Part shown: positions 40,700 through 51,847 of the stretch, piece by piece | How the letters are laid out: each line of letters opens with the position of its first letter | Position numbering within the stretch: the stretch's first letter is position 1 | Source of the DNA: Leifsonia sp040686855 | Lineage (GTDB): Bacteria; Actinomycetota; Actinomycetes; Actinomycetales; Microbacteriaceae | Direction of reading: 5' to 3' | Length of the DNA stretch: 64,000 nt | NCBI RefSeq assembly: GCF_040686855.1 | Contig: NZ_JBFBOG010000001.1 | Location: 806,001-870,000, forward strand | Translations under genes and position numbers: made by a program | The notes under the pieces: generated by a model | The model's input: only the letters and a program-made list of their open reading frames with translations | What the model was told of the DNA's origin: nothing | The model's database searches: none

Positions 40700-41624
40700 C
40701 GGTCGCCGGTGCCAGGTGCGAGAGGATGCGTCCCCACATCGGCACGACGGCCAGGTGGCCCGCGCCCGGGACCATCTCCACCCGCGCGTCCGGCAGCGCG
40801 TTCTTGTACCAGGCGGCGTGCGCGTGCCCGGCCAGCGGGTCGGCCTGGCCGGCCAGGATGAGCGTCTTGGCCGCGACGTCGCCGAGATCGAAACCCCACG
40901 GCCGGGCGGTGTAGCTGAGGATGTCGCCGGCGACTCCCCCGGTGCCCTGACGGAACGCGTCCTTCAGCATCATCCCGAGCCGGTCGTGCACGCCCGGGCC
41001 ACCCAGCGCCTGTGCGTCGGCCGCGCCGATGCCGAGCATATCGAGCGGCACGTCCCCCGGCTCGTCGGCGGCGGCGACGGCGTCCGCCTGCGGCTGCAGC
41101 ATGCCGCTCAGCTTCGCCATCGCATCCGCCGGGGACATCGCGGCGAGCTGATCGGAGAGCTCCTGCTGCGCCGGTGCGATCCACGGCACCGCCTCGTTCG
41201 GCGCGGGCGTGCCGACGATGGCGACGCGGTCCACGAGCTGTGGATGGCGTGCGGCGACGGCGAGCGCGACCCGTCCGCCCGCCGACCAGCCGGCGATGCC
41301 GACCGTGCGGGGACGGCTCACCCCGATGACCGACTCGGCGACGACGACCGACCGGAGGTATTCGGCGATGTCGTCCGCGGCCTGCACGATGCTCGGCCAG
41401 CTCCCGACGGGCCAGGGGTCGCTCGAGCCGTAGCCGGGGCGGTCGAGGGCGACGATGTGGGCGTTGCGCTCGCTGGAGGCGTCCGGGTCCGGATCGAAGA
41501 TCGAGGACCCGGGGGCGGCGTGGCAGAAGATCACGATGCGTTCGGCATCCGGGTCGCCAAGAGCGGTGACGCCGACCTTCCGGCCGGTGCGGAGAGTGAA
41601 CATGCGATCAGCCATGCGGCCCAT
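40689..41624 (-). CDS. Alpha/beta hydrolase
   Basis: From ATG 41624 (ATG 41615 is also possible) the ~311-residue protein has VIFCHAAPGSSIFDPDP (oxyanion region), LDRPGYGSSDPWP, the nucleophile elbow GIAGWSAGGRVAL, acid in LILAGQADPLAG and histidine in VPGAGHLAVVP. It resembles the large esterase/epoxide hydrolase-like group of actinobacteria; the substrate is unknown. It is divergent from radA with a gap of about 130 bp. Confidence 0.85.
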   Translation of the reverse strand: MGRMADRMFTLRTGRKVGVTALGDPDAERIVIFCHAAPGSSIFDPDPDASSERNAHIVALDRPGYGSSDPWPVGSWPSIVQAADDIAEYLRSVVVAESVIGVSRPRTVGIAGWSAGGRVALAVAARHPQLVDRVAIVGTPAPNEAVPWIAPAQQELSDQLAAMSPADAMAKLSGMLQPQADAVAAADEPGDVPLDMLGIGAADAQALGGPGVHDRLGMMLKDAFRQGTGGVAGDILSYTARPWGFDLGDVAAKTLILAGQADPLAGHAHAAWYKNALPDARVEMVPGAGHLAVVPMWGRILSHLAPATVRR

Positions 41625-41754
41625 TGTGCTCTCGGGAGGGGCCGGGCAGAAGTGGTCACAGGGCCGGCCGCAGCGTCGATGTCCACAGGTCGCCGCGATC
41701 CTTCCTGGGATGACGGTGGCTCGCCGTAGGGTGGAGCACGATCCAGGAGGTTCC

Positions 41755-43116
41755 GTGCCCAAAGCGTCTGTCACCTACCGCTGCTCCGAGTGCGGCTGGA
41801 GCACGGCCAAGTGGGTCGGCCGCTGTTCCAACTGCGAGGCGTGGGGCACGGTCGAAGAAGCGGCTCAGCCGACCGGCGTGCTCCGGGCGCTCAAGCCGGT
41901 GACGATCGCGGCCGGGCGCGAGGCGCGCGCGATCACCGACATAGAGGCCGATCGGGTGCCGCGGCGGCCGAGCGGCATCGGCGAGTTCGACCGTGTTCTC
42001 GGCGGCGGGATCGTGCCGGGCGCGGCCATCCTGCTGAGCGGCGAGCCCGGGGTCGGCAAGTCCACGCTGCTCCTCGAGGTGGCCTCGCGGGCGGCACGGG
42101 CCCGCAACCGGGTGCTCTACGTCAGCGCCGAGGAGTCGGTGAGCCAGGTCAGGATGCGCGCCGAGCGCACGGGGGCGGTCCACGACGAGCTGTATCTCGC
42201 ATCCGAGACCGACCTCGCCACCATCGTCGCGCAGATCGACGCCGTGCAGCCCTCGCTCGTGATCGTGGACTCGGTGCAGACGGTGTCCAGCAGCTCGGCC
42301 GAAGGCATCGCGGGCGGTCCGAGCCAGGTGCGCGAGGTCGCCAGCACGCTCATCCGGGTGGCCAAGGAACGCGACCTCCCGGTGCTGATCGTCGGCCACG
42401 TGACCAAGGACGGCTCGATCGCCGGCCCCCGGCTGCTGGAGCACCTGGTCGACGTGGTGTGCCAGTTCGAGGGCGACCGGCAGACCGCGCTGCGGTTCGT
42501 CCGGGCCCTCAAGAACCGGTTCGGGCCGACGGACGAGGTCGGCTGCTTCGAGATGGCCGGCGACGGCATCGCCGAGGTGCCCGACCCGAGCGGGCTGTTC
42601 CTCAGCCGCACGACGACGCCGGTGTCCGGCACGTGCGTGACGGTCGCCATGGAGGGACGCCGACCGCTGCCGGTCGAGGTGCAGGCGCTCGTCGTCGGCA
42701 CCACGGCACCCAATCCGCGCCGCGTCACCAACGGGGTGGATGCGTCCCGCGTCGCGATGCTGCTGGCGGTGCTCGAGCGCCGGGCGGGCATCAAGCTCGG
42801 CGACAAGGACGTCTACGTCTCGACCGTCGGCGGGGTGCGGCTCACAGAGCCCGGAGCCGATCTGGCGATCGCGCTGGCCATCGCCTCCGCCGCGACCGAC
42901 CGGGCCATCCCGCACAACCTGGCCGCGTTCGGCGAGATCAGTCTGGCCGGAGAGATCCGACCGGTCGTGAGCGGCAAGCAGCGCACGTCCGAGGCGGCTC
43001 GGCTGGGGTTCGCCACCCGGGTCGACGACCGCAGCGCGTCCATCCGCGAGGCCCTGCGCCTGGCATTCAGCGCCGCGTCCACCGAGCGGGAGCGGGAGCT
43101 CGACGCGGCGTTCTGA
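41755..43116 (+). CDS. radA: DNA repair protein RadA
   Basis: The 453-residue protein starts at GTG 41755 after CCAGGAGG. It has the N-terminal zinc finger (YRCSECGWSTAKWVGRCSNCEAWGT), the RecA-like core with Walker A GEPGVGKSTLLL, the RadA-specific KNRFG motif (ALKNRFGPTDEVG), and a C-terminal Lon-protease-like domain (VEVQALV...TNGVDASRVAMLLAVLERRAG). RadA processes recombination intermediates by promoting branch migration. Length and domain order are normal. Confidence 0.97.
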   Translation: MPKASVTYRCSECGWSTAKWVGRCSNCEAWGTVEEAAQPTGVLRALKPVTIAAGREARAITDIEADRVPRRPSGIGEFDRVLGGGIVPGAAILLSGEPGVGKSTLLLEVASRAARARNRVLYVSAEESVSQVRMRAERTGAVHDELYLASETDLATIVAQIDAVQPSLVIVDSVQTVSSSSAEGIAGGPSQVREVASTLIRVAKERDLPVLIVGHVTKDGSIAGPRLLEHLVDVVCQFEGDRQTALRFVRALKNRFGPTDEVGCFEMAGDGIAEVPDPSGLFLSRTTTPVSGTCVTVAMEGRRPLPVEVQALVVGTTAPNPRRVTNGVDASRVAMLLAVLERRAGIKLGDKDVYVSTVGGVRLTEPGADLAIALAIASAATDRAIPHNLAAFGEISLAGEIRPVVSGKQRTSEAARLGFATRVDDRSASIREALRLAFSAASTERERELDAAF

Positions 43117-43186
43117 CGATGTCGATCGCGGGCATCGCCGTTCGACGCACCGGTGGGAGCATTCCGACAGAGACGGGAGAACCGAC

Positions 43187-43564
43187 ATGCCTCAGTACGC
43201 GATCTTCATCTACTCCGACCCGACGGCGGAGCACGACGACGCCGAACTCGCCGAGCACGAGAAGCACTCCGACGACCTCATCGCGGCGGGGGCCCTCACG
43301 GCCGCCTACGCCCTGAGCGAGCCGGCCGCGGCCACCTCGATCCGCGGCAGCGGCGAGACGGACGGGCCGTACACCGAGACCAAGGAGTTCATCGCCGGCG
43401 TCGGCATCGTCGAGGCCGACGACCGGGAGGCGGCACTCGTGCTCGCCCGGCAGAACCCGGCCATCCGTCACAGCGCCGGCGTCGAGGTTCGCGAGATCGT
43501 GGGAGCCTACACGCGCGCCGACGGAGGCAGCGGCGAGGGCGTCACCGCCGTCACTGCAGGATGA
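43187..43564 (+). CDS. YciI/DGPF-domain protein
   Basis: The 125-residue protein has MPQYAIFIYSDP at the start and DGPYTETKEFIAGVGIVEADDREAALVLAR, the DGPF-like motif of YCII-related proteins found near ECF sigma factors in actinobacteria. No sigma factor is adjacent here. Function is unknown; the fold is a dimeric alpha-beta barrel. It lies 70 bp after radA and converges on the next gene with a 14-bp overlap. Confidence 0.8.
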   Translation: MPQYAIFIYSDPTAEHDDAELAEHEKHSDDLIAAGALTAAYALSEPAAATSIRGSGETDGPYTETKEFIAGVGIVEADDREAALVLARQNPAIRHSAGVEVREIVGAYTRADGGSGEGVTAVTAG

Positions 43565-44186
43565 ACTGCTTCGTCTCGGAGCTCTTCACACCGGAGACAC
43601 TGGTCTCCAGGTGGTACGACGCGCCCGCCGCGGGCACCTGCTCACGGGTCGCCTGACAGGTCGACGGGTCGGATCGGGTCCGGTCCCAGGTGATCGGAGC
43701 CTGCGACGAGATGGTCTTGCCGGGCTGCAGCAGCACCTCCGCATCCACCTTGTCGCTCTGGCAGTCCGTCGACTTCCAGTAGACCTCGGAGCCGCTGGTG
43801 ATCGTGAACACCTGCTGAGCCGTCCCGGCGTCGATGGTGCACGCCGCGGAACCGGTGTTGGTCAGGGCCACGGATAGCTGCGGCAGCTCGCCCGCGGCGT
43901 ACTGGTCCCTGTCGGTGACGGCCTCGACCCGCACGTCCGCGGGCTTGCACGGTTGTCCCTCCGCCGACGCGCTGCTGGTCGGGATGCTCGTGGACCCGGC
44001 CGCGGGGGTGTTCGTCGCGGCAGGCGCAGGCTGCTTCTTGGCGGGCTCGCCGCCCGCGGAGCCCGGACGAACCACGATCAGGATGATGACGACCACGACG
44101 GCGACCACGCCGAGGAGGACGATGAGCCGGCGACGCCAGTAGACGCTGCTCGGCTGGGGGCCGACCGGGTTCTTGAACGTCGACAT
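43551..44186 (-). CDS. Membrane-anchored protein with extracytoplasmic domain
   Basis: The 211-residue protein has a short basic N-terminus, one strong membrane helix (about 20-41), a Pro/Ala/Ser/Thr-rich linker (about 45-80) and a beta-rich outer domain with four cysteines (PCKPADV, ACTIDAG, DCQSDK, TCQATRE) that can form two disulfides. The LTNTGSAACTIDAG stretch resembles DUF4232-type or other Ig-like exported domains. Role unknown, probably cell-envelope related. Confidence 0.75.
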   Translation of the reverse strand: MSTFKNPVGPQPSSVYWRRRLIVLLGVVAVVVVIILIVVRPGSAGGEPAKKQPAPAATNTPAAGSTSIPTSSASAEGQPCKPADVRVEAVTDRDQYAAGELPQLSVALTNTGSAACTIDAGTAQQVFTITSGSEVYWKSTDCQSDKVDAEVLLQPGKTISSQAPITWDRTRSDPSTCQATREQVPAAGASYHLETSVSGVKSSETKQFILQ

Positions 44187-44249
44187 GCCCGCATGATAGC
44201 CAGCAGGCGGGAGGCCGCCGGACAGGCGCGCCCGGTGGTCAGGCGGCGC

Positions 44250-44765
44250 TCAGAGACGCTTGAGCATCCGGGTGTTGCCGAGGGTGTTCGGCTTCACTCG
44301 CGCGAGGTCCAGGAACTCGGCGACGCCCTCGTCGTGCGAGCGCACGAGCTCGGCGTACAGCTGCGGGTCGACGGTCTCGGCGCCCATGTCCACGAAGCCG
44401 TTGCGGCCGAAGAAGCCCACCTCGAAGGTGAGGCAGAACAGGCGGTTCAGCCCCAGCTCGCGCGCATCCGTCTCCAATCGGGCGAGCAGCGCGTGGCCGA
44501 CCCCCTTGCCGAGCCAGGCGTCAGAGACGGCGAGCGTGCGGACCTCGCCCAGGTCGCTCCACATCACGTGCAGCGCACCGCAGCCGATGAGCTCGCCGTC
44601 GGCGTCCTCCGCGACCCGGAACTCCTGCACGGCCTCGTAGAACGTGACCGTCTCCTTGCCGAGCAGGATGCGTCGCTGGACCAGAGGCTCCACCAGTTGC
44701 TGGATGCGCGGGACGTCACCCGTCCGCGCGCGCCGGATGCTGAATCCTGGACCGCTGTCGCTCAC
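44250..44765 (-). CDS. argA: Amino-acid N-acetyltransferase (ArgA-like GNAT)
   Basis: The 171-residue GNAT protein starts at GTG 44765 and reads FSIRRARTGDVPRIQQLVEPLVQRRILLGKE, with the acetyl-CoA loop VRTLAVSDAWLGKGVGHALLARLE and FEVGFFGRNGFVDMG. Short single-domain ArgA enzymes of this type replace the classical two-domain ArgA in actinobacteria, making N-acetylglutamate at the start of arginine synthesis. The terminal region ARVKPNTLGNTRMLKRL is typical of this group. Confidence 0.82.
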   Translation of the reverse strand: MSDSGPGFSIRRARTGDVPRIQQLVEPLVQRRILLGKETVTFYEAVQEFRVAEDADGELIGCGALHVMWSDLGEVRTLAVSDAWLGKGVGHALLARLETDARELGLNRLFCLTFEVGFFGRNGFVDMGAETVDPQLYAELVRSHDEGVAEFLDLARVKPNTLGNTRMLKRL

Positions 44766-44819
44766 CCATCAACCCTACCGAGTGCGCGGACGCCGATTCG
44801 TCCGCGCACCCGGCTCCGC

Positions 44820-46742
44820 TCAGGGCTGGACGATGGGGAACCAGAGCGGGAAGTCGTCGAGCAGTCCGAAGAGCTTCCTCACCACGGAGTCGTCGCCGGT
44901 GACCGCGATGTCCCCCGAGGCGATCGCGTCGTCGATCGACGTGCCGCCGAACAGTGCCGCGGCGAGCGCGGCCTTCGACGAAGCGACCGTCGTCGCCACG
45001 CCGTCGAACGACGCCCCGCGCGTGTACACGAGCACACCGTTCCTCAGCTCGAGGAGCAGGTCGACCGGGTCCTCGCCCTCCGCCGTGACCGTCCAGCCGA
45101 TCTCGCCCCGGAGGTCACCCGCCTCCGTGCCGTTCAGTTTGATCCCCGCGAAGTCGAGGATCATATCCGGCGTCATCGCTGCGAAGACGTCCGCGGTGGC
45201 CAGCTGGATGGTGCCCAGATCGCGGACCCCGTTGCGCAGCTCGAGCGCGCCCATCAGGTACTCGTTGCGCCAGGTCGGATTCTCCGACTGGTAGCCGAGT
45301 TGTTCGAGGGTGTCCGCCTGCAGCAGCGCGGCCTCCCGGTTCGCGGGATCCGCGAACACGACGTGCGTCAGCACCTCCGCGACCCAGCGGTAGTCGCCCT
45401 CCTCGAACGCTCGTCGCGCCTTCTCGATCACCGCGTCCGCTCCGCCCATGTACTCGACGTAACGCGGACCGGCCTCAGACGGCGGGAGCTGATTCAGGTG
45501 CGCCGGATGCGAGTCGTACCAGCCGAGGTACCGCTGGTAGACCGCCTTGGCGTTATGGCTGAGCGAACCGTAGTAGCCGTGGCTGTACCACTCCTTCTCC
45601 AGCCCGGCGGGCAGCCGCAGCTCCTCCGCGATCTCCGTCATGGTCTGCCCGCGGTTCGCGAGGCGCAGCGTCTCGTCGTGGATGAACTTGTACAGGTCGC
45701 GCTGGTTCGCCAGGTATTCGCGGATGTCGGCGGTGCCCCAGCGCGGCCACCCGTGCTGGCCCACCACGACATCCGTGTCGTCGCCGAACAGCTGGATGGT
45801 GTCGTTCAGCGTCTTCCACCAGGTCGCGGCGTCGCGGACCTGCGCACCCCGCAGCGTGTAGAGGTTGTGCATGAGGTGGTTGAGGTCTTCCGCGGCGCAC
45901 AGCAGGCGCAGCTTCGGGAAGTGGATCAGCATCTCCGCCGGCGCCTCGGTGCCCGGCGCCATCTGGAACACCATCTCGACACCGTCGACGGTCCGGGTCT
46001 CACCGGTCTCGCGGATGAGGTCTGTGGGCGCGACCAGAGTGGCGCTGCCGCCGTTGCTGAGCGTGTTCGCGAGCCCGGCATCCACCTGCCCGCGCGGGCC
46101 GGGGGCGAGCAGCGGCCCGTACATGTACAACGCCCTGCGGGTCATCGCCGTGCCGGCATACACGTTCTCCGCTGCGGCCTCGTACAGGAACCCGTCGGGT
46201 GCCATCACGGGGAACGCACCGCCGTGAGCGTCCTCGAGGATGGCGCGGGAGCCGCCGAAGTGGTCGGCGTGGCTGTGGGTGTACACCAGCCCGGTCACCG
46301 GACGGTCTCCGCGATGTTCGCGGTAGAGCGCCAGCCCCGCGCGCGCTGTCTCGGCGAAGGTAAGAGGGTCGATCACGATGATGCCGGCGTCGCCCTCGAT
46401 GATGGTGATGTTCGCAAGGTCGACTCCGCGCACCTGATAGACGCCCTCGGCGACCTCGAAGAGCCCGTAATGGTGATTCACCTGCGCATGACGCCACAAG
46501 CTCGGATGGACCGTGTCGGGCGCATCGTCCGATGCGGTGAGGAAGTCGTGGGAACGGAGATCCGCGATAGGAAGCCCACCGGGCCCGGCGACGAGCGCAT
46601 CCTCCAGCGTCGCTACGAAGCCGCGGGCGGCATCCTCGTAATCCCGTCTGTCGTGCAGGGGCAGCGTGTCCCGGGCCGCGCGGTTCGCCGCGCGGGTGTG
46701 CTCCGTGGCGTCCTTCGGAGCCGTCTCGTCCGCATCCGTCAT
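44820..46742 (-). CDS. Alkyl/aryl sulfatase, metallo-beta-lactamase fold (SdsA-like)
   Basis: The 640-residue protein matches the family length. The N-terminal MBL domain has YTHSHADHFGG (the HxHxDH zinc site) and GVDLANITIIEGDAGIIVIDPL before it. A dimerisation domain follows, and the C-terminal SCP2-like domain (about 520-640) probably binds the alkyl chain. It cleaves primary alkyl sulfates such as SDS to alcohol and sulfate. No signal peptide is seen at the N-terminus, so it may be cytoplasmic here, unlike secreted SdsA1. Confidence 0.9.
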   Translation of the reverse strand: MTDADETAPKDATEHTRAANRAARDTLPLHDRRDYEDAARGFVATLEDALVAGPGGLPIADLRSHDFLTASDDAPDTVHPSLWRHAQVNHHYGLFEVAEGVYQVRGVDLANITIIEGDAGIIVIDPLTFAETARAGLALYREHRGDRPVTGLVYTHSHADHFGGSRAILEDAHGGAFPVMAPDGFLYEAAAENVYAGTAMTRRALYMYGPLLAPGPRGQVDAGLANTLSNGGSATLVAPTDLIRETGETRTVDGVEMVFQMAPGTEAPAEMLIHFPKLRLLCAAEDLNHLMHNLYTLRGAQVRDAATWWKTLNDTIQLFGDDTDVVVGQHGWPRWGTADIREYLANQRDLYKFIHDETLRLANRGQTMTEIAEELRLPAGLEKEWYSHGYYGSLSHNAKAVYQRYLGWYDSHPAHLNQLPPSEAGPRYVEYMGGADAVIEKARRAFEEGDYRWVAEVLTHVVFADPANREAALLQADTLEQLGYQSENPTWRNEYLMGALELRNGVRDLGTIQLATADVFAAMTPDMILDFAGIKLNGTEAGDLRGEIGWTVTAEGEDPVDLLLELRNGVLVYTRGASFDGVATTVASSKAALAAALFGGTSIDDAIASGDIAVTGDDSVVRKLFGLLDDFPLWFPIVQP

Positions 46743-46839
46743 CGTTCGTCCCCTCCGGCCTCGTCCCTGCGACGTGCGCTCGGCCGCAGGCTAACCGCTG
46801 GGCCACCAGGTGGGGAGACCCGATCGCTGCTGAGAACGC

Positions 46840-46876
46840 GGAACGGCCGGCACCCGTGGTGGGCGCCGGCCGTTCC
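46840..46876 (-). terminator. Terminator-like hairpin after clpC
   Basis: GGAACGGCCGGC at 46840-46851 and its exact complement at 46865-46876 form a 12-bp stem with a 13-nt loop, 11 bp past the clpC stop. No strong U tract follows, which is common for actinobacterial terminators. Confidence 0.65.
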
Positions 46877-46887
46877 GGTGACGAGAC

Positions 46888-49410
<2,523 letters not shown>

Positions 49411-49493
49411 GTCTACTCCTCGTACGACACCGGGCAGGTTCGGCGTCGATACAAAGAGAGTAACCACCGCTCCCCCGCCTTCGTGGCCCTGTT

Positions 49494-49504
49494 CGCCGTG
49501 GGCG
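49494..49504. promoter_or_regulatory. Possible ClgR-type site (CGC-N5-GCG) upstream of clpC
   Basis: CGCCGTGGGCG lies 84 bp upstream of the clpC start. ClgR activates clp genes in actinobacteria through a CGC-N5-GCG palindrome. In DNA of this GC content the motif can occur by chance, so confidence is low. Confidence 0.35.
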
Positions 49505-49540
49505 TGACGCGGTTGCGCGGGGTGGGCGGATCGCCCGGGA

Positions 49541-49963
49541 TCAGCCTTGGCGGGCGGGCAGTTTGAGCGTCGTGTCGGGGAGGAGGACCGTGACCTCCCC
49601 GGTCTTCGTGACCCGGTCCGGGGTGCTGAAGACGGTGGTGTGCGGCACGAAGTCGCGGGTGCAGATCCCGCCGGGAGCCGGTGCCAGCGTCGCCGTGATC
49701 TCGGTGGCGCTGGAGGCGGTCACGTTCTGCACCTTGGGCGGGCAGGTCGAGCTGCCGTAGAGCACGATGGCGAGCTGGTCGCCGTCCTCCAGCCAGACCG
49801 CCCAGGAGGCGCCGCCTGCGCTGCTCGCGGGTGGCTGCACACCCTTCGGCTCGCCCGCGTAGTCCTCCAGCGGGCGGCTCGGGGAGCCGGTGCATCCCGC
49901 GAGCGCTGCGACGGCCGCGACCGCTGCGATGGCGGGGAGGAGACGGGCGGCGGTCCGGGGCAC
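49541..49963 (-). CDS. Small lipoprotein
   Basis: The 140-residue protein has a signal peptide with lipobox AALAGC (Cys at about residue 24), so it should be lipid-anchored on the outer face of the membrane. The mature part is beta-rich with two cysteines (SSTCPPKV, GGICTRDF) that may pair. No enzyme motif is recognised. It is divergent from the pirin gene with a 56-bp gap. Confidence 0.8.
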   Translation of the reverse strand: MPRTAARLLPAIAAVAAVAALAGCTGSPSRPLEDYAGEPKGVQPPASSAGGASWAVWLEDGDQLAIVLYGSSTCPPKVQNVTASSATEITATLAPAPGGICTRDFVPHTTVFSTPDRVTKTGEVTVLLPDTTLKLPARQG

Positions 49964-50019
49964 GGGACCATTCTAGGAAGGCCCGCTGTGGATCCGCGCA
50001 GGACGCTTAGGATGCCGCT

Positions 50020-50994
50020 ATGAGCAACCTGGAGCGCGACCCGGCGGAAGTCGTGGCGGACACCGCCGTGCTCGAGGATGCGCGGGTCGAGATCCTGGAA
50101 CCGCGCGATGTGCCGCTCGGCGGTCCACGCGCGATGACGGTCCGCCGGACGCTCCCGCAGCGCCGCCGCTCGCTGATCGGCGGCTGGTGCTTCGTGGACC
50201 ACTACGGCCCGGACGACGTGTCGTCGTCGGGCGGGATGCGCGTCCCTCCGCACCCGCACACCGGCCTGCAGACGGTCAGCTGGCTCTTCGAGGGGGAGAT
50301 CGACCACCGCGACAGCGTCGGCAGCCACGCGCTCGTGCGCCCGGGCGAGCTCAACCTGATGACCGCTGGGCACGGCATCAGCCATTCGGAGGTCTCGACG
50401 CCGGGCACGGAGCGTTTGCACGGCGTGCAGCTGTGGGTCGCACTGCCCTCGGCGTCGCGGGATGTCGCGCCGTTCTTCGAGCACCATGCGCCGGTCGCGG
50501 CGCCCCTCGGTGCGGGGACGGTGCGGACGTTCGTCGGCTCGCTGGGCGGGAGCGGCACGCCGGCCACGGTGTTCTCGCCGCTGGTCGGAGCGGAGATCGT
50601 CGCGCCCGCCGGGGCGACGATCGAGGTGCCGGTGACGGAGTCGTTCGAGCACGGCGTCCTGGTCGACACCGGTGACGTGGCCGTGGAGGACGTCGAGGTG
50701 CCGCTGTCGCACCTGGCGTACCTCGCCCCCGGCCGCAGCGTTCTGACGCTGCATGCGTCGTCGGACGCCCGGGTCGTGCTGCTCGGCGGCGAACCGCTCG
50801 GCGAGGAGATCGTCATGTGGTGGAACTTCATCGGACGCAGTCACGAGGAGATCGTCGCGTTCCGGGCGGACTGGCAGGGCGACGTCATCGCCGGTGACGA
50901 CACGGACGGCCGGTTCGGCACGGTGGTGGGATACGACGGCTCGCCGCTGCCCGCGCCGGAGCTGCCGACCGTGCGGCTGCGGCCGCGGGGCTGA
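50020..50994 (+). CDS. Pirin-family protein
   Basis: The 324-residue double-cupin protein has the conserved metal site PPHPHTGLQTVSWLFEGEIDHRDSVG with three His and one Glu, and GELNLMTAGHGISHSE, all diagnostic of pirin. Bacterial pirins may act as quercetinases or regulators of central metabolism. The C-terminal cupin (about 190-310) lacks the metal residues, as is usual. Confidence 0.93.
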   Translation: MSNLERDPAEVVADTAVLEDARVEILEPRDVPLGGPRAMTVRRTLPQRRRSLIGGWCFVDHYGPDDVSSSGGMRVPPHPHTGLQTVSWLFEGEIDHRDSVGSHALVRPGELNLMTAGHGISHSEVSTPGTERLHGVQLWVALPSASRDVAPFFEHHAPVAAPLGAGTVRTFVGSLGGSGTPATVFSPLVGAEIVAPAGATIEVPVTESFEHGVLVDTGDVAVEDVEVPLSHLAYLAPGRSVLTLHASSDARVVLLGGEPLGEEIVMWWNFIGRSHEEIVAFRADWQGDVIAGDDTDGRFGTVVGYDGSPLPAPELPTVRLRPRG

Positions 50995-51087
50995 ACTCGT
51001 CCGTCCACAGGCCTGCCGTCCCGCCACTTCTCCACAGATTTCTGCTTCATCGCGCACTGCGAGCCTCGACACGAGACGATATCGCCA

Positions 51088-51116
51088 TGCATGCAGATGT
51101 CTTGTTTCTGCATGCA
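51088..51116. promoter_or_regulatory. Palindromic operator upstream of the toxin-antitoxin operon
   Basis: TGCATGCAGA at 51088-51097 and TCTGCATGCA at 51107-51116 are a perfect 10-bp inverted repeat with a 9-bp spacer, ending 20 bp before the antitoxin start. Palindromes at this position are bound by VapB/FitA-type antitoxins and their VapBC complexes to repress the operon. Confidence 0.75.
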
Positions 51117-51136
51117 CACCCATCTACCCTCGAACC

Positions 51137-51421
51137 ATGGGAGTCACCGTGCAAGTAAGAGACCTGGATCCCGCGGTCAATGACCGCCTGAAGAACGCCG
51201 CGGCGGCGAAGGGGATCTCGTACTCCGAGTACCTTCGTCGCGAGCTCACTCGCATAGCCGAACGGCTGCGGATCGACGAGCGCTGGACCGAGGTCAAAGC
51301 GTCCCACCGCCTGCGGAGAGAGGCCGCTGCGACGCCCGGAGACGCCCTGCTGGGGCCGCTGCTCGACATCACGACGGAGGAGATCGTCGAGCTGATCCGT
51401 GCCGACCGGGACGACCGATGA
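51137..51421 (+). CDS. vapB: VapB/FitA-like ribbon-helix-helix antitoxin
   Basis: The 94-residue protein MGVTVQVRDLDPAVNDRLKNAAAAKGISYSEYLRRELTRIA has an N-terminal RHH DNA-binding fold and a C-terminal toxin-binding tail. The start is ATG 51137 (GTG 51149 region is less likely). Its stop overlaps the toxin start (ATGA at 51418-51421), as is usual for such pairs, and a strong palindrome lies directly upstream for autorepression. Confidence 0.88.
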   Translation: MGVTVQVRDLDPAVNDRLKNAAAAKGISYSEYLRRELTRIAERLRIDERWTEVKASHRLRREAAATPGDALLGPLLDITTEEIVELIRADRDDR

Positions 51422-51828
51422 AGTCCGCCGTCCTCGATTGCAGCGCCGCCGTCGAACTGCTCGCGGCAGACGGCCTGAGGGCTTTCCAGGAGCCAGAACT
51501 CGCTGATTGCATTTTCGTTGCCCCTCATCTCATCGATCCGGAGTTCGTGAGCGCGATGCGACGACACGCACGCCGTCAACCCGAGAAGGCCCGACAAAGT
51601 GAGCTGGCCATCCAGGCCTTCTATCGACTGGACATCGTGCGCATGGAGCATGAGCCGCTGTGGCAAGAGGCTTGGAGGTGGCGCGAGAACCTCACCGCCT
51701 ACGACGGCATGTATGTCGCCCTCGCGCGCCTGCTCGACGTCCCCCTGCTCACCGCCGACGGCCGGCTTGCCAGCGCCGCTCGACCATGGTGCGACGTGCT
51801 CCGCGTGGCCGACCTGCTCGCGGCATGA
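51418..51828 (+). CDS. vapC: VapC-like PIN-domain toxin (RNase)
   Basis: The 136-residue PIN protein has the acidic active-site set: D7 (AVLDCSAAVELL), an acidic residue in PHLIDPEFVSAM, D95 in NLTAYDGMYVALAR and D113 in LLTADGRLASAA. These coordinate Mg/Mn for RNA cleavage. It is cotranscribed and overlapping with the antitoxin gene. The target RNA cannot be predicted. Confidence 0.9.
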   Translation: MKSAVLDCSAAVELLAADGLRAFQEPELADCIFVAPHLIDPEFVSAMRRHARRQPEKARQSELAIQAFYRLDIVRMEHEPLWQEAWRWRENLTAYDGMYVALARLLDVPLLTADGRLASAARPWCDVLRVADLLAA

Positions 51829-51847
51829 GCGCGCCTCCGCTCCGCCC

